From positions 62,001-126,000 of the forward strand of contig NZ_JAPFRE010000005.1 of assembly GCF_026183735.1 (NCBI RefSeq): a stretch of DNA of 64,000 bases, given 5' to 3'. Source of the stretch: Alteromonas sp. ASW11-130 (lineage in GTDB: Bacteria; Pseudomonadota; Gammaproteobacteria; Enterobacterales; Alteromonadaceae). The notes beneath the pieces were generated by a model that saw only the letters and a list, made by a program, of their open reading frames with translations, searched no databases and was not told the DNA's origin. This document shows positions 29,735 to 39,037 of this stretch, one piece after another (positions within the stretch are counted from its first letter, which is position 1; each line of letters begins with the position of its first letter). Position numbers and translations under genes: made by a program.

Positions 29735-31904
29735 CGACCACCCCGTTTAATTGCCTAAGCTTAGCTATTACTTTAGAAAGCGAGTTAAGATCCGATACTT
29801 CCACCGAAATGGCGATAACAGCCGTTTGTTTTGCTTTGTCACTATTACTGTTCACACTTAGCAACGACACATTTTCATTTGCTAATACCGTAGTGATATC
29901 TCTTACAATACCGGAACGGTCTGAACAAAACAGATCAATGGCGGCTTCAAAACCGACATTCAATTTATTCGCCCAATTGACTTCGATTTCTCGTTCAGGA
30001 TGTTGGGTAAGCAAATGGTGAAGCTGTTCACACTCTTCTTTATGCACACTCACCCCGCGGCCTTGGGTGATGTAACCCACGATAGGCTCGCCAGGCACAG
30101 GTTTACAACAATTAGCCAGTTGACTTAACAAATGCCCTACGCCTTCAACGACTACAGCATCCTGTTTACCCTTTGCTGTGGATTTTCTTGGTCTGACTAA
30201 GGACGATATATCCGGCTCAGGCTCCACCGATGTTTTACCAGGGGCATGTGCTTGCTGGTGGGTAAGAAAATTAACGACCTGCATTACACGAACGTCGCCA
30301 GCACCGATCGCGGCATATAAATCTTCAACCTGGTTAAGGTTAAACTTGTCACAAGCTTTAGTAGCAGATTTGAGGGGTAAATCAGCTCGTTCAAGTTCGC
30401 GGTCTAAGAGTTCTTTACCAGCTTGTAAGTTTTTTTCGCGGTCCTGCCTTTTAAAAAACGAGTGAATCGTCGCGCGAGCACGCGAGGAATGTACATATCC
30501 CAGACCGGGGTGCATCCAGTCACGGCTTGGATTAGGTTCACGTCCAGTATTCACTTCCACTTGGTCGCCATTTTGCAACTGATAGGTAAATGGTACTATG
30601 CGGCCATTTACTTTTGCACCTATGCAGGAATGCCCCACGTTACTGTGAATGTAGTAGGCGAAATCTAAAGGCGTTGCTCCTTGGGGTAAATCAATTACAT
30701 CTCCTTTGGGTGTAAACACATATACCCTGTCATCAAATACCTGACTGCGCAGTTCTTCGACCAAATCGCCAGATTCTGCTACTTCCTCCTGCCACAACAG
30801 AATCTTTCGTAGCCAGTTAATTCGATCGTCATAGCTAGATTGTTTGCCGCTGGCTCCTTCTTTATATTTCCAATGAGCAGCGATACCTAACTCTGCATCC
30901 TGATGCATTTGCTGGGTGCGAATCTGAATTTCTACAGGTTTCCCTTGAGGTCCAATAATGACAGTATGAATGGATTGATAGCCATTAGGTTTAGGCGTGG
31001 CAATATAATCATCAAACTCATTCGGAATATGTTTAAAGTGGGCGTGTACAGTGCCCAATGCGGCGTAACAATCTTGCAGTCGATCCGCGATGATTCTTAA
31101 CGCTCGAATATCAAATAACTGCTCAAATGTAAGGCCCTTTTTCTGCATCTTCTTCCAGATACTGAAAATATGTTTAGGTCGACCATACACTTCAGCCCGG
31201 ATGTTTTCTTCATCTAGCTTAGCCTGTAAAGAGCTGACCAAGTCATCTATGTATTGCGCGCGCTCTTTTCTTTTTCCATCGAGCTGTTTAGCAATCTGTT
31301 TGTAGGTTGAAGGATGTAAATAGCGGAAAGCCAGATCTTCAAGCTCCCACTTTAACTGACCAATGCCCAACCGATTGGCCAGCGGCGCGTAAATAGATGA
31401 ACATTCGCGGGCCACCATTACGCGGGTTTCTTCATCCGCCTCTTTTACTTTTTGCAGGGCGATAATACGCTCAGCCATCTTAATCACTACCGCACGCACA
31501 TCTTCCACCATGGAAAGCATCATCCGTCGGATACTGTCCACTTGACTTTCACTCGGTTGGGCAGCGCCTTGTGCACTTCTTCTTCTGTGTAGCACTTTAA
31601 TCGCATCCATTCGCCGCACCCCGGTAATCAAACGCGCAACCTCATCGCCAAAGGCGGATTTAATATCGTCATTGGCCAATTCGTGCAGCTGGCAGTAGGG
31701 AAATACCAGCGCAGCCTGTAGCGTAGCATCGTCCATATTAAGTTGATGAAGGATCTCAACCATTTCCTGGCCTACCAACAGCTTTTCAGGTTGGGCCGCT
31801 ACGTGCTTTAGCTTATTTTTTGTTTCCTTACCCAAAGCAAGACTTTCCAGCCAATGATCAAATGCAGGACGCTCAGGTTCATGGACTTTTCGGGTAGATA
31901 CCAT
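29712..31904 (-). CDS. relA: GTP pyrophosphokinase RelA
   Basis: A 730-residue long RSH protein making (p)ppGpp on stalled ribosomes. The order is a degenerate HD domain (the hydrolase His-Asp signature is absent, e.g. FPYCQLHELAND), the synthetase domain (about 240-370, with IATPKPNGYQSIH), TGS (about 405-465), a zinc-finger/helical region (NCCKPVPGEPI) and a C-terminal ACT domain (about 655-728). Lack of the HD residues makes it RelA rather than SpoT. Confidence 0.97.
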   Translation of the reverse strand: MVSTRKVHEPERPAFDHWLESLALGKETKNKLKHVAAQPEKLLVGQEMVEILHQLNMDDATLQAALVFPYCQLHELANDDIKSAFGDEVARLITGVRRMDAIKVLHRRRSAQGAAQPSESQVDSIRRMMLSMVEDVRAVVIKMAERIIALQKVKEADEETRVMVARECSSIYAPLANRLGIGQLKWELEDLAFRYLHPSTYKQIAKQLDGKRKERAQYIDDLVSSLQAKLDEENIRAEVYGRPKHIFSIWKKMQKKGLTFEQLFDIRALRIIADRLQDCYAALGTVHAHFKHIPNEFDDYIATPKPNGYQSIHTVIIGPQGKPVEIQIRTQQMHQDAELGIAAHWKYKEGASGKQSSYDDRINWLRKILLWQEEVAESGDLVEELRSQVFDDRVYVFTPKGDVIDLPQGATPLDFAYYIHSNVGHSCIGAKVNGRIVPFTYQLQNGDQVEVNTGREPNPSRDWMHPGLGYVHSSRARATIHSFFKRQDREKNLQAGKELLDRELERADLPLKSATKACDKFNLNQVEDLYAAIGAGDVRVMQVVNFLTHQQAHAPGKTSVEPEPDISSLVRPRKSTAKGKQDAVVVEGVGHLLSQLANCCKPVPGEPIVGYITQGRGVSVHKEECEQLHHLLTQHPEREIEVNWANKLNVGFEAAIDLFCSDRSGIVRDITTVLANENVSLLSVNSNSDKAKQTAVIAISVEVSDLNSLSKVIAKLRQLNGVVDAKRKAG

Positions 31905-31913
31905 GTACTTACC

Positions 31914-33251
31914 TTATTTGCTTTTTTGGAGAGTAAACAAAGACATTATTTCCAGATGTTTAGTAAAAGGGAACATTTCAATCAAGCTGATTTTGTCCAT
32001 TCGATAACCTTGCTGTAAAAATAATGCTGCGTCTCGCGCAAATGTTGTCGGGTTGCAAGAAACATACAAAATCTTTTGAATGGTCGATTGACTGATAATG
32101 CTGCACACTTCTCTCGCTCCTTCGCGCGAGGGATCTAGCACTACTGCATCGAATTTCTTATCCAACGCGGATACAATTAATGATGTTTCAGTAAGATCGC
32201 CATGCTGCCATTGAATATTATTTATGCCTTGATTTCGCGCATTCAACTGACCGCGTTGCACCATTTCAGCCACGCCTTCAATAGCTAACACATGCTTAAC
32301 CCTCTTAGCCAAGGGCAACGTAAAGTTACCCAACCCACAAAATAAGTCAGCTACGGCGTCAGTAGGATTTAAGTCTAGCCAATCTATCGCTTGATCGATC
32401 ATTTTTCGGTTAACTGAGTCGTTAACTTGTACAAAGTCATTTGCACCTGGTGTCAGGTAAAGGCTTCCATCTAGTTGACAATATAAGGGTTCGTGTTCAA
32501 CCAAAGTCTCAACGTTACCCTGTGAATATTCCAACGATACATTCACTTTATGATCGTTAGCAAAGGCAATTAACGCGCCTTTGAAATGGTTGGATAGTTG
32601 GCGAATAAGTTTAATTTGTACTAGCGCAATATTTTCGCCAGCCAACAGCGTGATATGGCCAACATTAGCGCGCGAAGGATGAGTACTGAGTAAGTTCGTA
32701 AGGGGTTTTATCAATGCCGATAGCGAATCAAGTAGTACCGGGCAGTGGTCAATTTCTACAATTTTCTTACTCCCCTGCTGTCGAAAGCCAAGTTTAAATT
32801 TTTCTGGATTTCTTGCATCGACCGCCAAGCGTGTTTTTCGTCGATAGGCGGGTTTACTTCCCGTAATAGGCGCTTGCCAGGGTATATCTGATAGCGCTAG
32901 GTGCTTACGCCAATAATCGCCAATCGCTTGTTGACGCCACTTTAGTGCAGCAGACGATTCGACGTGCTGCAATTGACATCCCCCACAATGTTCGTATACC
33001 GGACAAAAAGGCTCAGTACGCGCTTTAACAGGTTGCATAACGCTTTTGAGCGTCGCCTGCGCATAATTTTTTTGCGAAGAGGTAATCTGGACTTTACACT
33101 CTTCGCCAGGGAGCGCCCCTTCCACAAAAACTACCGGTTGATGGCGTTTGCACACCCCCTGCCCGTGAGCGTCCAGTGCATCTATAGTAAGTGTCTTTAT
33201 CTCTTGAACGGGACGGTTTTTAGATTGCTTTGGCGAATAAAATTTAACCAT
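31914..33251 (-). CDS. rlmD: 23S rRNA (uracil-1939-C5)-methyltransferase RlmD
   Basis: A 445-residue enzyme of the RumA family. An N-terminal TRAM domain is followed by a [4Fe-4S] cluster site (CPVYEHCGGC plus the later Cys in DHCPVLL) and the SAM-dependent domain with DLFCGLGNFTLPLA and the nucleophile Cys in YVSCNPTTFARDA. It lies nine bases before relA and is probably co-transcribed with it. Confidence 0.95.
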   Translation of the reverse strand: MVKFYSPKQSKNRPVQEIKTLTIDALDAHGQGVCKRHQPVVFVEGALPGEECKVQITSSQKNYAQATLKSVMQPVKARTEPFCPVYEHCGGCQLQHVESSAALKWRQQAIGDYWRKHLALSDIPWQAPITGSKPAYRRKTRLAVDARNPEKFKLGFRQQGSKKIVEIDHCPVLLDSLSALIKPLTNLLSTHPSRANVGHITLLAGENIALVQIKLIRQLSNHFKGALIAFANDHKVNVSLEYSQGNVETLVEHEPLYCQLDGSLYLTPGANDFVQVNDSVNRKMIDQAIDWLDLNPTDAVADLFCGLGNFTLPLAKRVKHVLAIEGVAEMVQRGQLNARNQGINNIQWQHGDLTETSLIVSALDKKFDAVVLDPSREGAREVCSIISQSTIQKILYVSCNPTTFARDAALFLQQGYRMDKISLIEMFPFTKHLEIMSLFTLQKSK

Positions 33252-33259
33252 GACCTACT

Positions 33260-33640
33260 CTAATCAGAGGATAAAATAACAGTAGCAACGGCATAGTTGG
33301 CTTCATCTGAAATGGACAGGTGAATACTGGCCACGCCTTTCTGTCTACTGATTTGAAGGGCCTCTCCGGTAAACGTAAGTTCAGGCCCTCCAAGAGAGTT
33401 ATTGCTCACCACTATCTGTTGCCAACCCACGCCACGACCAATACCTGTGCCTAACGCTTTGACAGCCGCTTCTTTCGCTGCAAAGCGCTTGGCAAGATAA
33501 CGCTCGGGTTGCGAATGTTGGTTAAAAATAGCTAATTCAGTTTCGGTCAACACCCGCTGCGCCAACTTTTCAGTGCGTTTGCCACTTCCTACCAGACGCG
33601 CTATTTCGATGATATCTGTGCCTAAGCCTAAAATAGCCAT
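33260..33640 (-). CDS. acpS: Holo-[acyl-carrier-protein] synthase AcpS
   Basis: A 126-residue 4'-phosphopantetheinyl transferase activating ACP. The magnesium-binding residues are in GLGTDIIEIARL (Asp) and KRFAAKEAAVKALG (Glu). It lies 12 bases after pdxJ and eight bases before rlmD. The pdxJ-acpS pairing is conserved. Confidence 0.96.
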   Translation of the reverse strand: MAILGLGTDIIEIARLVGSGKRTEKLAQRVLTETELAIFNQHSQPERYLAKRFAAKEAAVKALGTGIGRGVGWQQIVVSNNSLGGPELTFTGEALQISRQKGVASIHLSISDEANYAVATVILSSD

Positions 33641-33652
33641 GTTATATTTAAC

Positions 33653-34399
33653 TTAACCCATTGTATTTACGTTACGAGCTTCAAGCATTAATGTACGCAT
33701 ATCTTTTACCGCTTTATCTAAACCATCGAAGGCAGCTCTGGCAATGATAGCGTGGCCAATATTCAGCTCGATTAGGTGAGGAATGGCTGCGATGGGTTTC
33801 ACATTATGATAATGCAATCCATGACCCGCATTTACCTTTAATCCTGATTGATGCGCATAGGCTATCCCATGCTTAAGTTTGTCTAATTCTTCGTGTTGTT
33901 CCTGTTCAGTCGTCACTTCAGCGTATTGCCCTGTATGAATTTCAATATAGGGAGCGTTACAGCGTACCGCAGCGTCGATCTGTTCAACCTTTGCGTCAAT
34001 AAACAGCGAAACAAGAATTCCTGCATTTGCTAACCGCTGACATGCATCTTTAATACTCGTTTCATTAGCGACGACATCTAAGCCACCTTCAGTAGTTAGT
34101 TCTTGGCGTTTTTCAGGAACAAGGCAACAGAAAGCCGGTTTCACTTTTTCCGCAATACTCAGCATTTCTTCTGTAACTGCCATTTCCAGATTCATTCTGG
34201 TGGTTAAGGTTTGCGCTAATAAAAACACATCGCGATCAGTAATATGCCTGCGATCTTCACGCAAATGCACCGTGATGCCGTCCGCCCCGGCACGCTCAGC
34301 AATCGCTGCGGCATGAACGGGATCCGGGTAACTAGTACCTCGCGCATTTCTTAAGGTGGCGATATGATCGATATTTACACCTAAATAAAGTTCACTCAT
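33653..34399 (-). CDS. pdxJ: Pyridoxine 5'-phosphate synthase PdxJ
   Basis: A 248-residue TIM-barrel enzyme that closes the ring of pyridoxine phosphate from DXP and the PdxA product. Conserved stretches [31 protein letters not shown] and [12 protein letters not shown] are intact. Of two ATGs six bases apart, 34399 (MSELYLG) aligns with the usual PdxJ N-terminus. pdxA lies in the same window at 43.7 kb. Confidence 0.96.
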   Translation of the reverse strand: MSELYLGVNIDHIATLRNARGTSYPDPVHAAAIAERAGADGITVHLREDRRHITDRDVFLLAQTLTTRMNLEMAVTEEMLSIAEKVKPAFCCLVPEKRQELTTEGGLDVVANETSIKDACQRLANAGILVSLFIDAKVEQIDAAVRCNAPYIEIHTGQYAEVTTEQEQHEELDKLKHGIAYAHQSGLKVNAGHGLHYHNVKPIAAIPHLIELNIGHAIIARAAFDGLDKAVKDMRTLMLEARNVNTMG

Positions 34400-34482
34400 A
34401 AACATGATATCAATACGAAATAATAGGAAAAGTTTATCAGAAATTTAGTGCTGGCCCTAATTCAATCGTTTCGGTTGGGCCG

Positions 34483-35193
34483 TTAGGATAAAGTAAAAAG
34501 CTCACGACTTTTCAGAGGTTTATCGCCCAGTAATGGACGTAACGCTAGGCGATTAACAAACTTTGCGATACGCAAAGCTTCAATAGACCAATTTTTGTGC
34601 ACTACGGCTAGAATATGACTACCAGGTAATTTTTGTGGATAGTTAGGAGAAGCCAACGTTAACCCTTGTTCCGCATCGAACATGTAATATTCTGAAGGAT
34701 CGACCTTACAGCCCAAATCAGTGGTAACACTTAGGTCTACCAGTACACCCATTTCTGCCAACAGTGCAAACTCAAACTCTCGAAGCACGATTTGCGCGTC
34801 TTGCGTTCCGCCGTGAGATAGATTTGCCAGTGCAATAAGTGAGCGCTGATAAACAGCAAATAAATCACTAACCGGTAAATCAGGTTGTAGTATTCTATTT
34901 ATTAATTCGTTCAGATACATTGCACAGAATAAGTTGAAGCCCGTTAAGGGGTACGCATTGGATGTGCCTTCCATTAGCGTCAGATTTTTTAACTCGCCTT
35001 TACCCGATAGCTGAATACGTAATGGTTGGAAAGGTTGCAGTAGGCTCTTACGTTCACTGCGCGAGTTCCTCACCCCTTTAGCCACAGCCGATACTTTACC
35101 TGATTCTAACGTAAAAAAGTCTACCAAATAACTGGTTTCCCGATAAGGACGTCTATGTAAAACGCAGGCATTAAGCCATTCTGATACTGGCAT
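34483..35193 (-). CDS. recO: DNA repair protein RecO
   Basis: A 236-residue RecF-pathway protein with an N-terminal OB fold (residues about 1-80, e.g. RPYRETSYLVDFFTLESG) and a helical C-terminal part. It loads RecA onto SSB-coated DNA with RecR. It sits in a run with recJ, another RecF-pathway enzyme. Confidence 0.92.
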   Translation of the reverse strand: MPVSEWLNACVLHRRPYRETSYLVDFFTLESGKVSAVAKGVRNSRSERKSLLQPFQPLRIQLSGKGELKNLTLMEGTSNAYPLTGFNLFCAMYLNELINRILQPDLPVSDLFAVYQRSLIALANLSHGGTQDAQIVLREFEFALLAEMGVLVDLSVTTDLGCKVDPSEYYMFDAEQGLTLASPNYPQKLPGSHILAVVHKNWSIEALRIAKFVNRLALRPLLGDKPLKSRELFTLS

Positions 35194-35207
35194 TTTGGTT
35201 TTCCGCG

Positions 35208-35483
35208 TTAGCTTCGTTTGATTCGTACCACTTTCATCGTTTCAAACTCTAGTCCGGCTACATCTTCTACCTGCCTATAATACGTGAGATTAACTCTTGC
35301 TCCTTTAAGGCTGGTATAGGGTTGTTTGCGCTTAAAAATGAAAGGTACATCATAACCTTCTAACATTAAGGTATGGCGAAACCACTCCCCTTCTTCTCTT
35401 TGCATATGAGAACTGACTTTAGCATCTTGAAGATGATTTAAATCTTGATGTTTGGCTAACAACTTTTCAGCAGGATCACGCAT
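35208..35483 (-). CDS. Conserved-looking 91-residue protein of unknown function
   Basis: I do not recognise a domain. The protein is charged, with a basic C-terminus (MKVVRIKRS). The N-terminal third is probably helical and the rest looks beta-rich (FIFKRKQPYTSLKGARVNLTYY). No signal peptide or membrane segment is seen. It overlaps the 3' end of recJ by eight bases (ATGCGTGA) and precedes recO by 14 bases, so it is translationally coupled into a DNA-repair gene pair; a nucleic-acid role is only a guess. Codon use resembles its neighbours. Confidence 0.8.
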   Translation of the reverse strand: MRDPAEKLLAKHQDLNHLQDAKVSSHMQREEGEWFRHTLMLEGYDVPFIFKRKQPYTSLKGARVNLTYYRQVEDVAGLEFETMKVVRIKRS

Positions 35484-37200
35484 ACGGGGTAATGTGCTCT
35501 GCTAATAACTGTACTGTTTCCTGATTTCTAAATACATTAATATCGAGCTGGTAAACTAATTGTACTTTCTTTACTGAAGTATCCGGCCACACTTGGGGAT
35601 CGATATTAAATGCAATACCATCCACTTCTTTTCCGGACGCTAAACGGCAAGTAAATTTAAGATGTTTTTGACCGACTATTCGCTGGGCGACGAGGGTAAA
35701 AACACCGTCAAATCGCGGCGCGTCAAACCCTTGTCCAAAAGGTCCGGCATTATTAAGTTCATGGGCAAACAGTAAGTCAAAGTCCTTATCATCAAGTTCG
35801 CCATCAGATAGTATACTATCTTGTTGGGGTAACGCCTCCAAATAAGGTCGAGATACCTGTTGAAATGCTTCGGTAAATGCTGACAAATGTTGTAAAGGTA
35901 TGCTTAGTCCCGCCGCCATAGCATGCCCGCCAAACTTTGTAATCAAATGTGGATGACGGGAGTTGACTTCTTCTAATACATCCCGAATATGGAAGCCATT
36001 AATAGAACGAGCAGATCCTTTTAAGGTTTCTTCGTCCTGTAAGGCAAACGCAATTGTAGGCACTAAAAACTGTTCTTTTATGCGACCGGCAACAATTCCT
36101 ATAACACCTTGATGGAAATCTTTCTGGTAAATAACGAGGGCGTCTTTATTAATTTGCTCGTTGATATTAAATGACGCGACTATCTTCTCTGCGTCCTGAC
36201 GCATCGAGTGTTCAATTTCCTTGCGTTCCTGATTTAGTTCGTCCAACCGTGCCGCCATCGTGCGAGCTGAGGAAATATCTTCGCTGAGGAGACACTCAAT
36301 CCCTAACCCCATATCATCTAACCGACCCGCCGCATTCAATCTGGGCGCGACCACAAAGCCTAAATCAGATGCACTGAGTATTCGTAGTTGGCGATTAGCT
36401 ATCTCTACTAAAGATTTTATTCCGGGTCGACAATATCCACTTCGAATCCGTTGCAATCCTTGATGAACTAGTATCCGGTTATTGCTATCTAAATTCACCA
36501 CATCAGCAACGGTACCGACTGCCACAATATCGAGTAATTCCGCCAAATTAGGTGGGGTAATATGATTGGTAGAAAACCAGTTGACCTGGGTTAGTTTTGC
36601 TCGCAGAGCCAGCATAAGATAAAAAGCCACCCCCACTCCTGCCAACGATTTTGATGGAAATGCGCAGTCGGGTTGATTGGGATTCACAATAGCTTTTGCT
36701 GCTGGTAAGAATTCACCTGGCAGATGGTGATCGGTAATGATGACCTCAATGTCTAGTTCATTTGCTCTATTCACCCCTGCGTGACAGGCAATTCCGCTAT
36801 CCACAGTGAGAATCACCTGTGCTCCTTGTTGTGCCGCTAGTTCCACCAATGGTTCACTGAGTCCATATCCGAAATCAAAACGATTAGGAACCAGGTAGCT
36901 GACATTTTGCAGTCCCATATCGCGTAAGGCGAGCATACAAATAGCAGTACTGGTGGCCCCATCTGCGTCGAAATCGCCGACAATGACTAACTTTTTCTGT
37001 CGTCTAAACGCATCCACCATTACAGAGCAAGCATCATCGATTCCCTTCAATAAATTGAAATGCGCCAATGCTTTTAAGCCCACTTCAAGTTCATCCATTG
37101 ACGTCACATTCCGGTTACGATACACCCTGTCAATGACAGGGTGAAGTGATGTACTTAGTGGCATACTACTGCTAAGGCGACGAACAACAGACAAACTCAT
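35476..37200 (-). CDS. recJ: Single-stranded-DNA-specific exonuclease RecJ
   Basis: A 574-residue DHH-family 5'-3' exonuclease acting in recombination and mismatch repair. DHH motifs are visible: VIVGDFDADGATSTA, then the VDSGIACHAG, IITDHH and NPNQPDC segments. The DHHA1 domain includes GGHAMAAGLSI, followed by the OB fold. Its start codon lies ten bases downstream of a nine-copy heptamer repeat, which separates it from dsbC. Confidence 0.96.
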   Translation of the reverse strand: MSLSVVRRLSSSMPLSTSLHPVIDRVYRNRNVTSMDELEVGLKALAHFNLLKGIDDACSVMVDAFRRQKKLVIVGDFDADGATSTAICMLALRDMGLQNVSYLVPNRFDFGYGLSEPLVELAAQQGAQVILTVDSGIACHAGVNRANELDIEVIITDHHLPGEFLPAAKAIVNPNQPDCAFPSKSLAGVGVAFYLMLALRAKLTQVNWFSTNHITPPNLAELLDIVAVGTVADVVNLDSNNRILVHQGLQRIRSGYCRPGIKSLVEIANRQLRILSASDLGFVVAPRLNAAGRLDDMGLGIECLLSEDISSARTMAARLDELNQERKEIEHSMRQDAEKIVASFNINEQINKDALVIYQKDFHQGVIGIVAGRIKEQFLVPTIAFALQDEETLKGSARSINGFHIRDVLEEVNSRHPHLITKFGGHAMAAGLSIPLQHLSAFTEAFQQVSRPYLEALPQQDSILSDGELDDKDFDLLFAHELNNAGPFGQGFDAPRFDGVFTLVAQRIVGQKHLKFTCRLASGKEVDGIAFNIDPQVWPDTSVKKVQLVYQLDINVFRNQETVQLLAEHITPYA

Positions 37201-37210
37201 ACGGGCTCTT

Positions 37211-37273
37211 TTTTTACTTTTTACTTTTTACTTTTTACTTTTTACTTTTTACTTTTTACTTTTTACTTTTTAC
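37211..37273 (-). repeat. Nine-copy heptanucleotide tandem repeat in front of recJ, locus 2
   Basis: TTTTTAC on the plus strand occurs nine times without error (63 bases), which reads as GTAAAAA/AAAAAGT on the recJ coding strand. It occupies most of the 106-base dsbC-recJ gap and ends ten bases before the recJ ATG, immediately upstream of the AAGAG ribosome-binding-like sequence. Confidence 0.97.
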
Positions 37274-37306
37274 TTTTTTAGTTTTAAATATTTTGATTCG
37301 TTAAGA

Positions 37307-38020
37307 CTAACGGCTCCGGTTAAGCGCTTCCGCTAGAATATTTGCCGGCTGATATCCTGGAACTAACATTCCCGAAGGCAAAATTATAGCGGGTGTGCCT
37401 GTTACACCTAGCTTCTGACCTAGTTGATAATGTTCAGCTACTTGGTTATCACAGGTCTTAGTCTGAACAGAATCACCAGACTTCGCATCGGTCATTGCCT
37501 TTTGCGGATTGTTTGCGCACCACACAGACACTAATTCCTGGTGATTATCAGTATTCAATCCGGCCCGAGGAAAAGCCAGATAGCGAACCGTAATACCTTC
37601 ATCGTTGTACTGACCAATCTCGTTGTGTAACTTTCTGCAATATCCGCACGTTGTATCGGTAAACACATGAACTACATGTTTTTCGTTTTTAGCTTTAAAT
37701 TCGATTACTGAGTCAGATAACTCTTCGACGCCTTCTAAACGTAATTTTCCAAGCGCGAGCTCCGTTTCGTTGCGCATACCTTCTTCTACGTTGAAAATAC
37801 GCGCTTGAAGTAAGTACTTACCATCTTCGCTGATATAGAAAAGTCCACGTTCAGTGGTCACCTGGAGCAGGCCTTCCACAGGCGCATCTGCTATAGCTTC
37901 CACACCAAGACCAATACTTTCAATCTTTTTTCTTACCATGCTAAATTCATCGTCTTGGGCGAACGACGCGAAGTTTATTAATGTTAGCATTCCTGCCAAT
38001 ACGCTAATTACTTTTTTCAA
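37307..38020 (-). CDS. dsbC: Thiol:disulfide isomerase DsbC
   Basis: A 237-residue periplasmic protein. A signal peptide (ending near FASFAQ, residue 22), an N-terminal dimerisation domain (about 25-85) and a thioredoxin-fold domain with the active site CGYC (in FTDTTCGYCRKLHNEIG) are present. It also has the second disulfide pair Cys in VWCANN and KTCDNQ and the cis-Pro in VTGTPAIILPSG. It repairs wrongly paired disulfides and is kept reduced by DsbD. Confidence 0.95.
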   Translation of the reverse strand: MKKVISVLAGMLTLINFASFAQDDEFSMVRKKIESIGLGVEAIADAPVEGLLQVTTERGLFYISEDGKYLLQARIFNVEEGMRNETELALGKLRLEGVEELSDSVIEFKAKNEKHVVHVFTDTTCGYCRKLHNEIGQYNDEGITVRYLAFPRAGLNTDNHQELVSVWCANNPQKAMTDAKSGDSVQTKTCDNQVAEHYQLGQKLGVTGTPAIILPSGMLVPGYQPANILAEALNRSR

Positions 38021-38118
38021 GCACTGTCTCCTGGGAACGATTACGTTCGATTTTGATTCGTATAAACCTTACCTAATTACCGAATAGTAGCACAGGAACT
38101 ATTCGCACAAAAAGCGGT

Positions 38119-39033
38119 TCATCCTCTGGGGTGATGCTGATGAATAAGATTCTGTAACCGTTCCTTGGCAACATGCGTGTAGATTTGGGTTGTCGACAGA
38201 TCACTGTGTCCTAACAACATTTGTACGACCCGCAAGTCTGCGCCGTGATTAAGTAAATGAGTTGCGAAGGCGTGCCTTAACGTATGGGGTGAAAGACTCG
38301 ATTTAATACCAGCTTTTACTGCGTAATACTTCACGCGGTGCCAAAATGTTTGCCTGGTCATTTGCCCCCCGCGTTTACTTACAAATAACAGGTCTGTGGC
38401 GTGTTTGATGAGCTCTGGCCGCGCAGTCTTACAATAGGTTTCCAACCAATCTATTGCATCTTCCCCCAACGGTACCAAACGCTCTTTGTTCCCCTTACCC
38501 GTCACCCTTATTACGCCTTGCTGTAAACCAACCTGTCCCATACGCAGCCCGATCAGTTCACTTACCCGAAGCCCGGTTGCGTAAAGTACTTCCAGCATAC
38601 AGCGATCACGACATTCTATTGGTTCTTGGGTATCAGGCGCATCGAGTAGCGATTCTACTTCTTGTTCACTCAGCGTTTTAGGTAACGATTGCGGAAGTTT
38701 GGGGCCTCGGGTTTTACTAAGCGGGTTATCCCCGCGTTTATGCACTGCCACCAAATATACAAAGAATGCGCGCATGGCACTTAATCCGCGTTGCCTACTT
38801 CTTGCAGAAATACCTTGTTGTTCTCTAAAATGCAGAAAATCCTGTATGTGCTGCTGACTAAGCACAGTAATATCATCTATTCCTTTATGCTGGCAATATA
38901 GGGCTAACTTTGTCAGATCGGTACGGTAGCTTTGCTGAGTATGATCGCTAAGTCCCTTTTCGAGCCACAACATATCAATAAATTCATTAATATGGGTTTC
39001 ATTTGATTGAGAGAGGGTGATGAGTTCAGACAC
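38119..39033 (-). CDS. xerD: Site-specific tyrosine recombinase XerD
   Basis: A 304-residue recombinase resolving chromosome dimers at dif with XerC. The SAM-like core-binding domain (about residues 12-98) and catalytic domain are complete. Catalytic residues are visible in ATGLRVSELIGL (Arg), TGKGNKERLVPL (Lys), HTLRHAFATHLL (His/Arg), LGHSDLSTTQIYTH (His and the nucleophile Tyr). Neighbouring dsbC and recJ match the conserved xerD-dsbC-recJ order. It is a housekeeping recombinase, not evidence for a mobile element. Confidence 0.95.
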   Translation of the reverse strand: MSELITLSQSNETHINEFIDMLWLEKGLSDHTQQSYRTDLTKLALYCQHKGIDDITVLSQQHIQDFLHFREQQGISARSRQRGLSAMRAFFVYLVAVHKRGDNPLSKTRGPKLPQSLPKTLSEQEVESLLDAPDTQEPIECRDRCMLEVLYATGLRVSELIGLRMGQVGLQQGVIRVTGKGNKERLVPLGEDAIDWLETYCKTARPELIKHATDLLFVSKRGGQMTRQTFWHRVKYYAVKAGIKSSLSPHTLRHAFATHLLNHGADLRVVQMLLGHSDLSTTQIYTHVAKERLQNLIHQHHPRG

Positions 39034-39037
39034 TTAA

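Noticed and set aside
37211..37273. CRISPR-like repeat array
   Set aside because: Units are only seven bases and directly adjacent with no spacers, so it is a simple tandem repeat.
38119..39033. Tyrosine recombinase as a mark of a mobile element or integron integrase
   Set aside because: Length, motifs and the xerD-dsbC-recJ context identify it as XerD; it lacks the extra patch of integron integrases and is 21 kb from the attC-like sites.
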